Below are positions 6,571-14,552 of a stretch of DNA of 26,408 nt, piece after piece. Position numbers and translations under genes: made by a program. The first letter of the stretch is position 1. Every line of letters starts with the position of its first letter. The notes under the pieces are model-generated. The model ran no database searches and was not told the DNA's origin. It was given only the letters and a program-made list of their open reading frames with translations. Origin of the DNA: Acidobacteriaceae bacterium (GTDB taxonomy: Bacteria > Acidobacteriota > Terriglobia > Terriglobales > Acidobacteriaceae); contig PLYW01000142.1 in assembly GCA_003151875.1 (NCBI GenBank), positions 17,896 through 44,303 on the forward strand, given 5' to 3'.

Positions 6571-6571
6571 T

Positions 6572-6850
6572 ATGGCCATGAAGAAGCCAGCAAATAGCGC
6601 AGCAAGCTTCACCGCTACGATCAGTTCCAAAGGGCAAATGGTGCTGCCCGCGCCAGTGCGAAAGCGACTGGGCTTGAGGAAAGGCATGCACGTCAACATT
6701 TCTTTCGCGGAAGATGACGGCGACCGCCTTATTGTGCAGCCCCTGACTCCGCGCCTGATTCAAGAGTTGAGAGGCTCCATTGGGTGTGCCGGCGCCGCGC
6801 TCGACTATTTGCAAGAGGAGCGAAAGCGCGATCGGGAGCGAGGGCGGTGA
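6572..6850 (+). CDS. vapB: AbrB/MazE-fold antitoxin (VapB-type)
   Basis: 92 aa. Residues ~12-55 form a SpoVT/AbrB swapped-hairpin DNA-binding domain: TATISSKGQMVLPAPVRKRLGLRKGMHVNISF, the usual S-KGQ-x-LP-x-x-VRKxLG signature. The C-terminal part (LTPRLIQELRGSIGCAGAALDYLQEERKRDRER) is helical and charged, as expected for the segment that wraps the toxin. The ATG at 6572 sits right after the operator; a second ATG at 6578 is possible and neither has a clear ribosome binding site, so the exact start is uncertain. It overlaps the toxin by GTGA and should neutralise it and repress the operon. Confidence 0.88.
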   Translation: MAMKKPANSAASFTATISSKGQMVLPAPVRKRLGLRKGMHVNISFAEDDGDRLIVQPLTPRLIQELRGSIGCAGAALDYLQEERKRDRERGR

Positions 6851-7260
6851 GGCGTTATGTGCTCGATGCAAACGCTCTTCTGATTTACTTAGGTGACCGA
6901 GAGGGTGCCGCCAGGGTGCAGGCCCTTCTCAACGAGTCCTTGCGCAGTCGCTCTCCTCTTCTGATGTCGGCTGTTAACTGGGGAGAGGTGGTGTACTCCA
7001 TCTGGAAACAAGGTGGCGAGGCAGAGGCGCGTCGGGTTGAAAAGAACATCGCGCATCTCCCATTGGTAATTCTCCCAGCTGACCGCGAGCGCGCCACCGC
7101 CGCGGCTGAACTAAAAGCCCGCCACAGTCTGGGATACGCAGACAGTTTTGCCGCCGACCTCGCTTTGGCAAATGGTGCGACTCTTGTCACCGCCGATCCG
7201 GAGTTTGCCAGGCTGGGCAAGCGATTGTTGGTCTTGGCGCTGCCGCGCCACAAGTCCTAA
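6847..7260 (+). CDS. vapC: PIN-domain ribonuclease toxin (VapC-type)
   Basis: 137 aa from a GTG at 6847 that overlaps the antitoxin stop (GTGA). This start is preferred to an upstream ATG at 6784 because the PIN fold begins immediately (VRRYVLDANALLIYL) and the overlap is typical of vapBC. The acidic metal-binding residues are present: D7 (LDAN), E47 (NWGEVVY), D99 (YADS) and D117 (TADPEF), so the nuclease should be active. The family cleaves RNA, often tRNA or rRNA at a specific site; the target here is unknown. GC content and codon use look like the surrounding genes, so no recent transfer is evident. Confidence 0.9.
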   Translation: MRRYVLDANALLIYLGDREGAARVQALLNESLRSRSPLLMSAVNWGEVVYSIWKQGGEAEARRVEKNIAHLPLVILPADRERATAAAELKARHSLGYADSFAADLALANGATLVTADPEFARLGKRLLVLALPRHKS

Positions 7261-7269
7261 TGTCGAACC

Positions 7270-8328
7270 TTAGCCCGCGGCAGCCATAGATTCCTCCGGC
7301 CCTTGGGCGCCGGCTTCCGCAACCACGGGCACGACGCTGTAGGTGGGAGCCAACACGCCCGCGTGCTGATTCAGGTTGCTTGGCTTGTAGGAGGCATCAT
7401 GCTGCAGGCGTATGTTGGCGCTGTTGCTGATGCACGCGCTGCTGTCAATGCTCCGCAAGCTCGGAAACGCCCACCCCAGGTTCCAGGACTCGTGCTTCTG
7501 ATCCAGCGAGTGCTTCGCGTCGAGGTTGGCGTACTGCTGGTACACAGCGGGATCGAAATCTACGCCGAGCGCTTGCGCCTTGCCCATCATCCAGCTCAGG
7601 GTAATGTCCGATAGCCCGGTTTCGGGATATCCTCCGCCGACATCGCAATGCACGCCGGTGAAGTAAACCTGCTCAATTACCTGCTCCGGCGCGGGCGGCC
7701 CGGACCACAGCGTAGCGGGAAACTCGCGGCGACGCTCATCAATCGATACGGCATGATAAGCGTGCTTGACGTCGGGATGCAGCGCGGTGTCGAGGAATCC
7801 ATAGCGCAACGGATCAATTCCGCCGAAGATAGCGGGAATGCCGAGGGCGCCAACTGTGTCCCATACGCCCACCATGGTGATCGGGGCGCCGTCCACGGCA
7901 TATTTTTGCTTCAACGCCGCCAACTTTTGTGGCCGTTTGCTCAAGTCATGTTCGCGATAGGCATCGAACGCCTGCTCAGTCTGATTATCATCCACGTTCT
8001 GCGTGGGCAGACCACACACCGCAATCATTCCTGCCAGGCTACGCGCGGTATAGGCTCCGCGGCTGAAGCCGAACACAAACAACTCGTCGCCCGGCGAGTA
8101 CAGATGCGCGATTCGCGTGTAACCGTCCTTGATTTTCTGATCGAGGCCATCTCCAAAGGCGCCACCGAGTAGCTTCAACAGGGTGTTGCCGTCAGAGCCC
8201 ACGCCGTCGTCGTAGATGGGACACTGCTCGGCGGTGAAGTTCAGCGCTTTGAAAAGCTTGTAAACGTTGGTGTTGGTGGCGGCGTCGTTCCATGTGCCAT
8301 CAGCACAAAAGACGATTCGTTTTGCCAT
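7270..8328 (-). CDS. DUF2235 alpha/beta-hydrolase
   Basis: 352 aa from the ATG at 8328, which has AGGAG seven bases upstream; a longer frame to 8424 is unlikely. DUF2235 features: KRIVFCADGTWN at the N-terminus, YDDGVGSDGN, the nucleophile elbow GFSRGAY (S89), VGVWDTVGALGIP, and a C-terminal GVHCDVGGGYPE with the catalytic histidine. This family is a serine hydrolase fold also found in type VI secretion phospholipase effectors (Tle1-like), but no VgrG, PAAR or immunity gene is next to it and no signal peptide is seen, so a cytoplasmic hydrolase role is at least as likely. It converges on vapC with 9 bp between stops. A possible extended -10 (TGCTATAGT) lies at 8444-8436. Confidence 0.85.
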   Translation of the reverse strand: MAKRIVFCADGTWNDAATNTNVYKLFKALNFTAEQCPIYDDGVGSDGNTLLKLLGGAFGDGLDQKIKDGYTRIAHLYSPGDELFVFGFSRGAYTARSLAGMIAVCGLPTQNVDDNQTEQAFDAYREHDLSKRPQKLAALKQKYAVDGAPITMVGVWDTVGALGIPAIFGGIDPLRYGFLDTALHPDVKHAYHAVSIDERRREFPATLWSGPPAPEQVIEQVYFTGVHCDVGGGYPETGLSDITLSWMMGKAQALGVDFDPAVYQQYANLDAKHSLDQKHESWNLGWAFPSLRSIDSSACISNSANIRLQHDASYKPSNLNQHAGVLAPTYSVVPVVAEAGAQGPEESMAAAG

Positions 8329-8435
8329 GGTTTTCTCCTGAGGCCTCGAGGGGCCGGTGCAAGGCGGCAATCCCCCAACCGTCTTACATGGATGGAAGGT
8401 TTTTCGAGGGAGCGCCGAGTGCAAATCTGGGGCGA

Positions 8436-8444
8436 ACTATAGCA
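8436..8444 (-). promoter_or_regulatory. Possible extended -10 for the DUF2235 gene
   Basis: On the minus strand TGCTATAGT (8444-8436) has the TGn extension and a TATAGT box, about 110 bases before the DUF2235 start. No clear -35 is seen. Confidence 0.3.
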
Positions 8445-8528
8445 CGGTTTTACAGGGAAGGATGCAGATCAACGGTAAATATCTCGACGATGTCCGAGTG
8501 CAGCAAGTGCAGATAGAGCTCGTTTTCT

Positions 8529-9359
8529 CTACCGGAGCAATTCCAAGACCCGCCGCGTGAACTCGGCTGGCTTTTCGAGGGCAGGAAAATGCCCGCATTC
8601 AGGAATGATTTCAAGGCGAGCACCGGTGATGAGCCGCTGGAAGTTGCGCGCCATGGACAACGGAGTGAGCGCGTCTTGCTCGCCCCACAGAACCAAAGTC
8701 GGAGCTTTCACCCCGCTGATTTTGTGGTCAAGTTTCTCGTCGGGACTGGAGAAGGTTTCCAGAACACTACGAATCGTGGAGCCGTCGCCACGCTCCAGAT
8801 GCAGGGAATAAGCCAAGTCAACCAAATCGTCGGTTACCAGGGTTTTGTTGTAGAACATGGACTCCAGCATCTCGCGCATATGCGCACGTGTGGAGATGTT
8901 CAGATCGACAGGAGGCTTGATAGCGCCGGAGGCGATCCCTGCGGCGTCATTCAACACGAGGCTGTCCACCTTGTCGGAAAACTGCAACGCGAATGCGGCC
9001 ACGATCCACCCGCCCAGCGAATGGCCGAGGAACGAAGCCCGCCCGATTCCGAGTGCCTTAAGAAAACCCTCTAGTACCTTCACGAATCCGGCGATGCGGT
9101 AGGTTATGTTCGGTTTGTCAGAGCGGCCAAATCCGAGCAAATCCAATGCGACTACTCGATGTGTGGCGGAGAGCGCCTGAAAGCAATAGGCCCACTGGTC
9201 GGCGTCACCACCAAGGCCATGGACAAGCACAAGCAATGGCCCACTGCCGATATCGTAGTAACAGATTTTCCGCCCGAAGACGGTCGTGCTCTGCAACTCG
9301 GGGAGCGGCGGCAAGACAAACTGCGTAGCCGGCAATGGACCAGCGCTCATGGCATGCAC
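8529..9359 (-). CDS. Alpha/beta-hydrolase (esterase/lyase-type)
   Basis: 276 aa. The fold is clear: oxyanion VHGLGGDADQW, nucleophile GHSLGGW (S114), acid GEQDALTP (D229) and base ECGHFPALEKP (H257), with a cap domain (~140-200). It resembles the family around BphD/MhpC and haloperoxidase-like hydrolases; the substrate cannot be told. The ATG at 9359 comes five bases after the arginase stop, so the two are almost certainly co-transcribed and probably translationally coupled. An ATG at 9350 is an alternative start. No signal peptide, so cytoplasmic. No functional link to arginine use is known to me. Confidence 0.85.
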   Translation of the reverse strand: MHAMSAGPLPATQFVLPPLPELQSTTVFGRKICYYDIGSGPLLVLVHGLGGDADQWAYCFQALSATHRVVALDLLGFGRSDKPNITYRIAGFVKVLEGFLKALGIGRASFLGHSLGGWIVAAFALQFSDKVDSLVLNDAAGIASGAIKPPVDLNISTRAHMREMLESMFYNKTLVTDDLVDLAYSLHLERGDGSTIRSVLETFSSPDEKLDHKISGVKAPTLVLWGEQDALTPLSMARNFQRLITGARLEIIPECGHFPALEKPAEFTRRVLELLR

Positions 9360-9364
9360 CCAGC

Positions 9365-10315
9365 TCAGAGTATTTTCTTGCCAAACGCCGACAGCGCCAG
9401 CTCCACCGCCAGCTCCGCTGTCTGGTTGCGCTCATCGAGGACCGGGTTCACTTCCACCAGTTCGAAGCTGAGCATGCGCCCGTGGTCGGCGATGATCTCC
9501 ATCGCCAGGTGTCCCTCGCGATAGGTCGCGCCGCCCCAAACCGGAGTTCCGACGCCCGGCGCGTCTTCGGGATCGATCCAGTCCAGATCGAGCGAGACGT
9601 GATAGCCGACGGTGCCGCGTCCTGCAAGGCGGAGGGCCTCCTCCATCACCGAGCGCATGCCGCGTTCGTCAATGTCGCGCATGGTAAAGACGTGTACGCC
9701 TGACTTCCTGATGTTTTCGCGCTCGTGATTGTCGACGTCGCGAATGCCCACCAGCACACAGTTGTCGGGCTGTACTTTCGGACTGAAGCCGTACAGATCG
9801 GTGAGCGGAGACTCGAACAGGCCCATGATGGCGCCCAATGGCATGCCGTGCACGTTGCCGCTGGGTGAACTGCCGGGGGTGTTGATATCGGTGTGCGCGT
9901 CAATCCACAACAGACCGATGCGCTGGTTTTTGCGGCGATAAAACTCGGCCACGCCAGACACTGTCCCCGCGGCAATGGAATGGTCGCCGCCGAGAACGAT
10001 GGGAATTTTTCCGGCCTCCAAGGTCTTCACCACGAGTTCGGCTTCTTTCGAGCAGGTCTCGGTGATTTCCTTCAGGTACTTGGCATTGGGATCGCCTTCC
10101 GACTCGGTTTCGGCCAGGGCGACGGGTACGTTGCCGCCATCCTCGACTTCGTAGCCGAGTGCCTCAAGTTTGGCTTCGAGGCCGGCGACGCGCATTGCCG
10201 AGGGTCCCATGTCAACCCCGCGGCGCGACTGACCGAGGTCGAGCGGTACGCCGATAATCCGGATGTGCTTGGCTTCAACGTTTTGTAAGGGCTTGGTAAT
10301 TGGACTGGTTGCCAT
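9365..10315 (-). CDS. rocF: Arginase
   Basis: 316 aa, ureohydrolase family, hydrolysing arginine to ornithine and urea with two Mn ions. Motifs: GGDHSIAAGT (H112), DAHTDINT (D139, H141, D143) and SLDLDWIDPEDAPGVGTP (D243, D245), i.e. all six metal ligands. The N-terminal GVPLDLGQSRRGVDMGPSAMR and the HGMPLGAIMG stretch are those of true arginases more than agmatinases. CAGGAA seven to eight bases before the ATG at 10315 supports the start. First gene of a two-gene unit with the downstream hydrolase. No urease or ornithine genes are in the window. Confidence 0.92.
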   Translation of the reverse strand: MATSPITKPLQNVEAKHIRIIGVPLDLGQSRRGVDMGPSAMRVAGLEAKLEALGYEVEDGGNVPVALAETESEGDPNAKYLKEITETCSKEAELVVKTLEAGKIPIVLGGDHSIAAGTVSGVAEFYRRKNQRIGLLWIDAHTDINTPGSSPSGNVHGMPLGAIMGLFESPLTDLYGFSPKVQPDNCVLVGIRDVDNHERENIRKSGVHVFTMRDIDERGMRSVMEEALRLAGRGTVGYHVSLDLDWIDPEDAPGVGTPVWGGATYREGHLAMEIIADHGRMLSFELVEVNPVLDERNQTAELAVELALSAFGKKIL

Positions 10316-10438
10316 ACAAGTTCCTGGAACAGCATCCTACATTGTGGGAATCCTACCCTCGTAGGACAGCCTCTGAAGGGGCGCAGCTTTTCGGCCCGCT
10401 CCGCCTAGTCTTTCCGGCCGCTGATTTACGGTCGGTCG

Positions 10439-10554
10439 GGCGCGCAGTCGAAGGATTTGCTTCTGTGAACTGAACGCGCCGCCTCGCTTGCATCCTACTA
10501 GGTTACCAGCAGATGCCTCCACTCGCTTGCCAAAGCTGCCTCGGTCGGGATGAC
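10439..10554 (-). repeat. Reversed, diverged copy of the dispersed element
   Basis: Read on the minus strand, it begins GTCATCCCGACC (from 10554) and later has CCTTCGACTGCGCG (near 10455-10442), words shared with the element at 802-972 (GTCATCCTGAGC at its start, CTTCGACTGCGC near 916). The remaining sequence differs. It fills most of the gap between arginase and the HEPN-like gene. Confidence 0.5.
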
Positions 10555-10574
10555 ACAATAAGAATCAACAGCAG

Positions 10575-11585
10575 TTACAAAGGATGTTCTGATAGCCATA
10601 GGTCAGCACTGAGAAGAAGCTGTTCACCCGCATGAAATGCCGAACCAATCAGACGAACAACGATGTCCTCCTGCTGTGGGATGAACTGACCTTTTATGCA
10701 CCCGGTAAGTCCCGTGGTTTCGCGAAACCTGTCGTCAACGATGCCGCCCTTATGAACGATGCTATGTCTGTACCCCTGCAACAACTGCAAGTCCTTGACC
10801 TTTAGCGCATCACGAATCTGGGTGTCATTTGGGAAGAGCGCCTGATATGCGCGCCTTATTCCCGATAGTTTTGTGAAGTCAAACTTGGCAGCTAAAATCT
10901 CTCCAAGACACGGCCTGATGTCAAAATCATGTCTAGACAAGTCGCGTAGATGGACTACTGGCTCTGACTTGTCTCTCCCGTAATCCCGGCTGTTCTTGGC
11001 TACATGTGAGGCGACCTGACGGCCAAGGGTAGCAGTCCGGGAACTTACTAATTGAACCCAGAGGTCTGATGCCAAACTCTCGAATGTAGTCCATGCGGTA
11101 ACTACGCAGGAAAGCAGCAGCACACGTACGCCGCCCGACAAAGATGGCATGTAAAGAACCGACATCGTCAGCTTGCGCCTCGCCGCTATGAATTTGGGTT
11201 CGGTCTCCTCATTCCAAATGCGGCTCATTTCGTCGTTTATCTTGTTCGTAATGTCAGGGTCTAGTCCGTATTTGTCGAGGTCTGGCCCAAAGGTGTCCGT
11301 GATCGTCGCAGCACGGATAAAATCCAAATTCTTAAAGGAATCTCGCAGGCCCGCCGTCATGATAGTCAGAGGCATTGCGAGCAGATCCCCAATATTGTCT
11401 CCGTTCTGTACGAAGGCACGCACAATCGGGATTAACTCCGGGCTCTTTATCTTTTCAGCGAAGCGCGTAGTAGGTATGGGTAGCGGGATGTTGCAGAAGA
11501 TGCTCCGCGGCTCCTCGTCACTTGGAGTAGCCCGTTCCGACCGAGTTTGTTCCTCATTAGTCATGAGATTATCTACGAGGCCCAT
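10575..11585 (-). CDS. Hypothetical protein with HEPN-like C-terminal domain
   Basis: 336 aa, function not recognised. The C-terminal half has helix-rich sequence (VVTAWTTFESLASDLWVQLV at ~161-180) and, at 273-278, RHSIVH followed by KGGIVDDRF. This R-x4-H arrangement in that context is the HEPN signature, used as the catalytic motif of HEPN ribonucleases. The N-terminal ~150 residues are unassigned. Base composition is visibly less GC-rich than the neighbours and codon choice differs (more AAA, TTA-like codons), and a dispersed repeat is adjacent, so lateral gain is plausible. No partner nucleotidyltransferase (MNT) or other antitoxin gene adjoins it. Starts at 11585 or 11564 are both possible; neither has a good ribosome binding site. 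Confidence 0.6.
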   Translation of the reverse strand: MGLVDNLMTNEEQTRSERATPSDEEPRSIFCNIPLPIPTTRFAEKIKSPELIPIVRAFVQNGDNIGDLLAMPLTIMTAGLRDSFKNLDFIRAATITDTFGPDLDKYGLDPDITNKINDEMSRIWNEETEPKFIAARRKLTMSVLYMPSLSGGVRVLLLSCVVTAWTTFESLASDLWVQLVSSRTATLGRQVASHVAKNSRDYGRDKSEPVVHLRDLSRHDFDIRPCLGEILAAKFDFTKLSGIRRAYQALFPNDTQIRDALKVKDLQLLQGYRHSIVHKGGIVDDRFRETTGLTGCIKGQFIPQQEDIVVRLIGSAFHAGEQLLLSADLWLSEHPL

Positions 11586-11650
11586 CTACGGCAATCTCGA
11601 TTGCACCGCTGAAGCGCTGGTCTAACTTATATCGCGCCTACGGCGCTAAG

Positions 11651-12994
11651 TCACGGATACAACCGGTGCAGCGTGCGCGGGAAGGGAATGGTCTCGCGCA
11701 CATGCTCCAATCCGCAGATCCAGGCCACGGCGCGCTCGATGCCCATGCCGAATCCGGCGTGCGGAACGCCGCCGAACTTGCGCAGGTCCAGATACCACTT
11801 GAAGGCGTCTTCCGGCAGTTCGTGCTCATGAATGCGCTTCAGCAGAAGATCGTAGGACCCAATGCGCTGCGAGCCCCCGATGATTTCCCCATAACCCTCC
11901 GGCGCCAGCACATCCACGCAGAGGGCAAACTCCGGCCGTTGCGGATCGGGCTCCATGTAGAACGCCTTGATGACCGCCGGATAGCGGTGCACCATTACCG
12001 GCCGATCAAATTGCGACGAGATGTAAGTTTCATCCGGCGAGCCGAAGTCGCCGCCCCATTCGAACTTGCTCTCGACCAGTCCCTTGGCGTGGCCTTCCTG
12101 CAACATCTGCACGGCTTCGTCGTAGGAGATGCGCGGAAACGGCGTGGCAATCTTCTCCAGCTTGCTGAGGTCGCGGCCGATCGTTTCCAACTCCGGCCGC
12201 CGCTTCTCCAAGCACCGCTGCACGATGAAGGTAATGAACTCTTGCGCCAGGACCATTAGATCGTCGAGTGTGGCGAAGGCGACTTCGGGTTCGACCATCC
12301 AGAATTCGGTGAGGTGGCGGCGCGTCTTCGATTTCTCGGCGCGAAAGGTCGGGCCAAAGCTGTAAACCTTGCCGAGAGCCATGGCCGTCGCTTCGATGTA
12401 AAGCTGTCCCGACTGCGTCAGGTAGGCCTGCTCGTCGAAGTAATCCACCGGAAACAGCGTGGTGGTGCCTTCGCAGGCTGCGGGCGTAAGGATCGGCGGA
12501 TCGGTGAGGGTAAATCCGCGGTCGTCGAAATAGTCGCGCGCAGCCTTGATGATCTCGGCACGGACCCGCAAGATGGCCGCCTGACGGGGCGAGCGCAGCC
12601 AGAGATGGCGGTGCTCCATCAGAAAATCGACGCCGTGCTCTTTCGGCGAAATGGGATAAGGATCGTCCGGGTTGACGCGCTGCACAACTTGCGCGTTCGT
12701 CACGTCCATTTCGTAGCCGCCGGGGGCGCGTTTGTCGGCGCGCACCTTGCCGGTGACGATTACGCTGGACTCCTGGGTCAGACCCTTGATCGAATCGAAC
12801 AGCTCCGGCGAGACGGCGTTCTTCGCAACCACGCCCTGGATGACGCCGCTGCCGTCGCGAAAAATCGGGAACAGTAGTTTGCCGCTCTCGCGCAAGTTGT
12901 AGAGCCAGCCACGAAGAGTGACGGTCTGGCCTTCGTGCCGGCCGATTTCGCGGATCGTAGTGACAGGTGTGTCCAGTTTTTCCGATAGTTCCAT
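11651..12994 (-). CDS. asnS: Asparaginyl-tRNA synthetase
   Basis: 447 aa class IIb synthetase charging tRNA-Asn. N-terminal OB-fold anticodon domain (TVTLRGWLYNLRESGKLLF), motif 2 region FGPTFRAEKSKTRRHLTEFW, then APEGYGEIIGGSQRI and motif 3 GFGMGIERAVAW, ending VRETIPFPRTLHRLYP. The AYLTQSGQLYIEATAMALGK and KPFYM-like (KAFYMEPDP) stretches match AsnRS of the Bacillus type and not AspRS. A short AGGAA precedes the ATG at 12994 by three bases. The gene is likely to be transcribed alone. Very secure. Confidence 0.96.
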   Translation of the reverse strand: MELSEKLDTPVTTIREIGRHEGQTVTLRGWLYNLRESGKLLFPIFRDGSGVIQGVVAKNAVSPELFDSIKGLTQESSVIVTGKVRADKRAPGGYEMDVTNAQVVQRVNPDDPYPISPKEHGVDFLMEHRHLWLRSPRQAAILRVRAEIIKAARDYFDDRGFTLTDPPILTPAACEGTTTLFPVDYFDEQAYLTQSGQLYIEATAMALGKVYSFGPTFRAEKSKTRRHLTEFWMVEPEVAFATLDDLMVLAQEFITFIVQRCLEKRRPELETIGRDLSKLEKIATPFPRISYDEAVQMLQEGHAKGLVESKFEWGGDFGSPDETYISSQFDRPVMVHRYPAVIKAFYMEPDPQRPEFALCVDVLAPEGYGEIIGGSQRIGSYDLLLKRIHEHELPEDAFKWYLDLRKFGGVPHAGFGMGIERAVAWICGLEHVRETIPFPRTLHRLYP

Positions 12995-13070
12995 GAGTTC
13001 CTAATCTCGCAGCTATCTCAAAGATACAGGCCCCGAGGGCAAGCTGCTCCAAATCCGAAAAGCAGGTCTC

Positions 13071-13436
13071 TTGTATCTTACTTGGACTTACTGCGGGCGG
13101 CGAGTTCTAGCCTACCTAGCCTGCCGCGTCCGCATGGTTCGCGTGATGTGCTCCGGCATGGTCCATCCCAACCTGGTGATCGAGGCGCTGACCAAGGGCG
13201 CCGACGGCGTTCTCATGTGCGGCTGTCATCCCGGCGACTGCCACTACCAGGATGGCAACCTGAAGGCTGAGAAGAGGGCTGACGCTCTCCGCTTGATGCT
13301 GGCCGATTTCGGACTCGAAGAAGAGCGCTTTCGCCTGGAATGGGTTTCGGCAGCGGAAGGCCCAAGATTCGCCGAAGTTGTAAGCAGCTTTACCGAGCAA
13401 GTGCAGCAGCTCGGCCCCAGCCCCTACAAGTCATAA
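13071..13436 (+). pseudogene. Degenerate MvhD-like iron-sulfur subunit
   Basis: 121 aa at most, from a TTG with no good ribosome binding site. The C-terminal ~90 residues fit the MvhD/FrhD-type delta subunit that passes electrons between hydrogenase or dehydrogenase and heterodisulfide reductase: RVMCSGMVHPNLVIEALTKGADGVLMCGCHPGDCHYQDGN and LEWVSAAEGPRFAEVV. The N-terminus is abnormal: the family's C-x-W-C-(ST)-Y start of the Fe-S site reads LTWTYCG here, and about a dozen residues are missing before VRMVRVMCSG. So the first cluster cysteines are largely lost while the later C-residues remain. No hydrogenase or hdr gene is near. Most simply a decaying remnant; a functional divergent protein cannot be excluded. 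Confidence 0.6.
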
Positions 13437-13704
13437 GAACTGGTTCGTCCTCAACGTCGACCGGAGACGCCGACCCTGGGTCCCATAGTTGCGCGCCTGC
13501 ACAGCAGGTTCACTCCTCACATTGCGGAGTGATCAGGCTCACTGCGTCCTTGTTTATAGGGTCCATACTGGAACTGTTTATGGCTGCCCACAGCCCGGCA
13601 TGGGAACAAAACCCACGCCGCTTGCGATGGCCACTGGCGAACTCTGCCCGCGGCTTGCCTTAGTATTCGCGGCTGGCAGCATGTCCGTATCGGAGGTGTC
13701 AGCA

Positions 13705-14463
13705 ATGCCGACCGTCATTGAACCGAAAACCAACGAGGAAGCAAAAGCGCAACCCGTTCCCCCAGTCTCCAACGAACCCGAACTGTTTGCCGCAGAAGTC
13801 GCGATGGAAGGCAAGAGCTCCGGCCTCATGCCCTTAGTGTTGATTGCCGGATTGATCCTGGTGGTTGGTGGGACCATTTTCTACTTTGTGAAAGGCGCTC
13901 GTGACGTTCTTACCGTACCGCTTGCGACCAGCACGGTCACCCGGATATTGGACGAGCAGGGCCCGGCGACCATCCGTTTCAGCACCGGGACTGTAGTCTC
14001 CACCGTCAACGAAAAGCCGCAGGATCCGCACTACAAGCTGCTGGCCAAGACCGGCGTCATTGTGACCAAACCGAAGGCAAAGGGTTCCAGTTCGTTGCTC
14101 GTCGCCCTAACGCCTGCAGGCGAGAAGTTGTTCAGCACCATCAAGGGTGTGCAGAAGGTCAGCAATCCTGACGGGACGGTGACGTATGTGGTTCCGTTGG
14201 CTGAACGCAAGCTGGTGGACGTGGCCAACGTCACCATGATCAAGCCGCATCTGGCACGGGTGGAATATAGCTGGAAGTGGGACCCCAATCGCTTGGGAGT
14301 CGAGTTTGACGCCTCCGGCAGCCTGGTAAAGAGCTTTTCCGGTTGGGACCGCGCTACTCTCATCAAGACCTACGGCGCCGATTTTTACGGCGCGCCACCA
14401 ACCAAGGCCAGCATTGTTCTGATGGAATCAGATAACGGCACCTGGAAGCCCTACGTCGAGTAG
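13705..14463 (+). CDS. Membrane-anchored protein of unknown function
   Basis: 252 aa. The ATG at 13705 is chosen because GGAGG lies eight bases upstream; upstream ATGs at 13681 and 13489 lack such a site. Residues ~1-32 are hydrophilic with many Pro and Glu, one TM helix follows (~35-58, LMPLVLIAGLILVVGGTIFYFV), and ~190 residues lie outside, probably in the periplasm. The outer part has mixed strands (GVIVTKPKAKGSSSLLVALTPAGEKLF, VTYVVPLAERKLVDVANVTMIKPHLARVEYSWKW) and a VEFDASGSLVKSF segment. I do not recognise a domain family. A terminator follows. Confidence 0.8.
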   Translation: MPTVIEPKTNEEAKAQPVPPVSNEPELFAAEVAMEGKSSGLMPLVLIAGLILVVGGTIFYFVKGARDVLTVPLATSTVTRILDEQGPATIRFSTGTVVSTVNEKPQDPHYKLLAKTGVIVTKPKAKGSSSLLVALTPAGEKLFSTIKGVQKVSNPDGTVTYVVPLAERKLVDVANVTMIKPHLARVEYSWKWDPNRLGVEFDASGSLVKSFSGWDRATLIKTYGADFYGAPPTKASIVLMESDNGTWKPYVE

Positions 14464-14485
14464 TGTGCGACGGAACGTTCGTGCA

Positions 14486-14512
14486 GGGAGGGCTATCCCC
14501 CTCCCTTTCTTT
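14486..14512 (+). terminator. Rho-independent terminator
   Basis: GGGAGGG (14486-14492) pairs with CCCTCCC (14499-14505), 6-base loop, followed by TTTCTTTATT. It lies 23 bases after the stop of the membrane-anchored protein gene. Confidence 0.75.
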
Positions 14513-14552
14513 ATTCCTTACGTCGGCGAGCGCACTCGATCCCTTAAGAAAC

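Noticed and set aside
7270..8328. DUF2235 gene as part of a type VI secretion effector module
   Set aside because: No VgrG, PAAR, DUF4123 chaperone or immunity gene is adjacent, so the module reading is not supported.
6572..8328. vapBC plus DUF2235 hydrolase as a defence cluster
   Set aside because: The genes are convergent with separate control, and flanking genes are housekeeping; only the toxin-antitoxin pair is supported.
12030..13052. 340-codon minus-strand frame in the asnS region
   Set aside because: A different frame of the same strand as asnS; Arg/His-rich, no homology.
13505..13545. Hairpin CACTCC..GGAGTG as terminator for the MvhD-like gene
   Set aside because: Only a 6-bp stem and no U-run follows; no better than chance.
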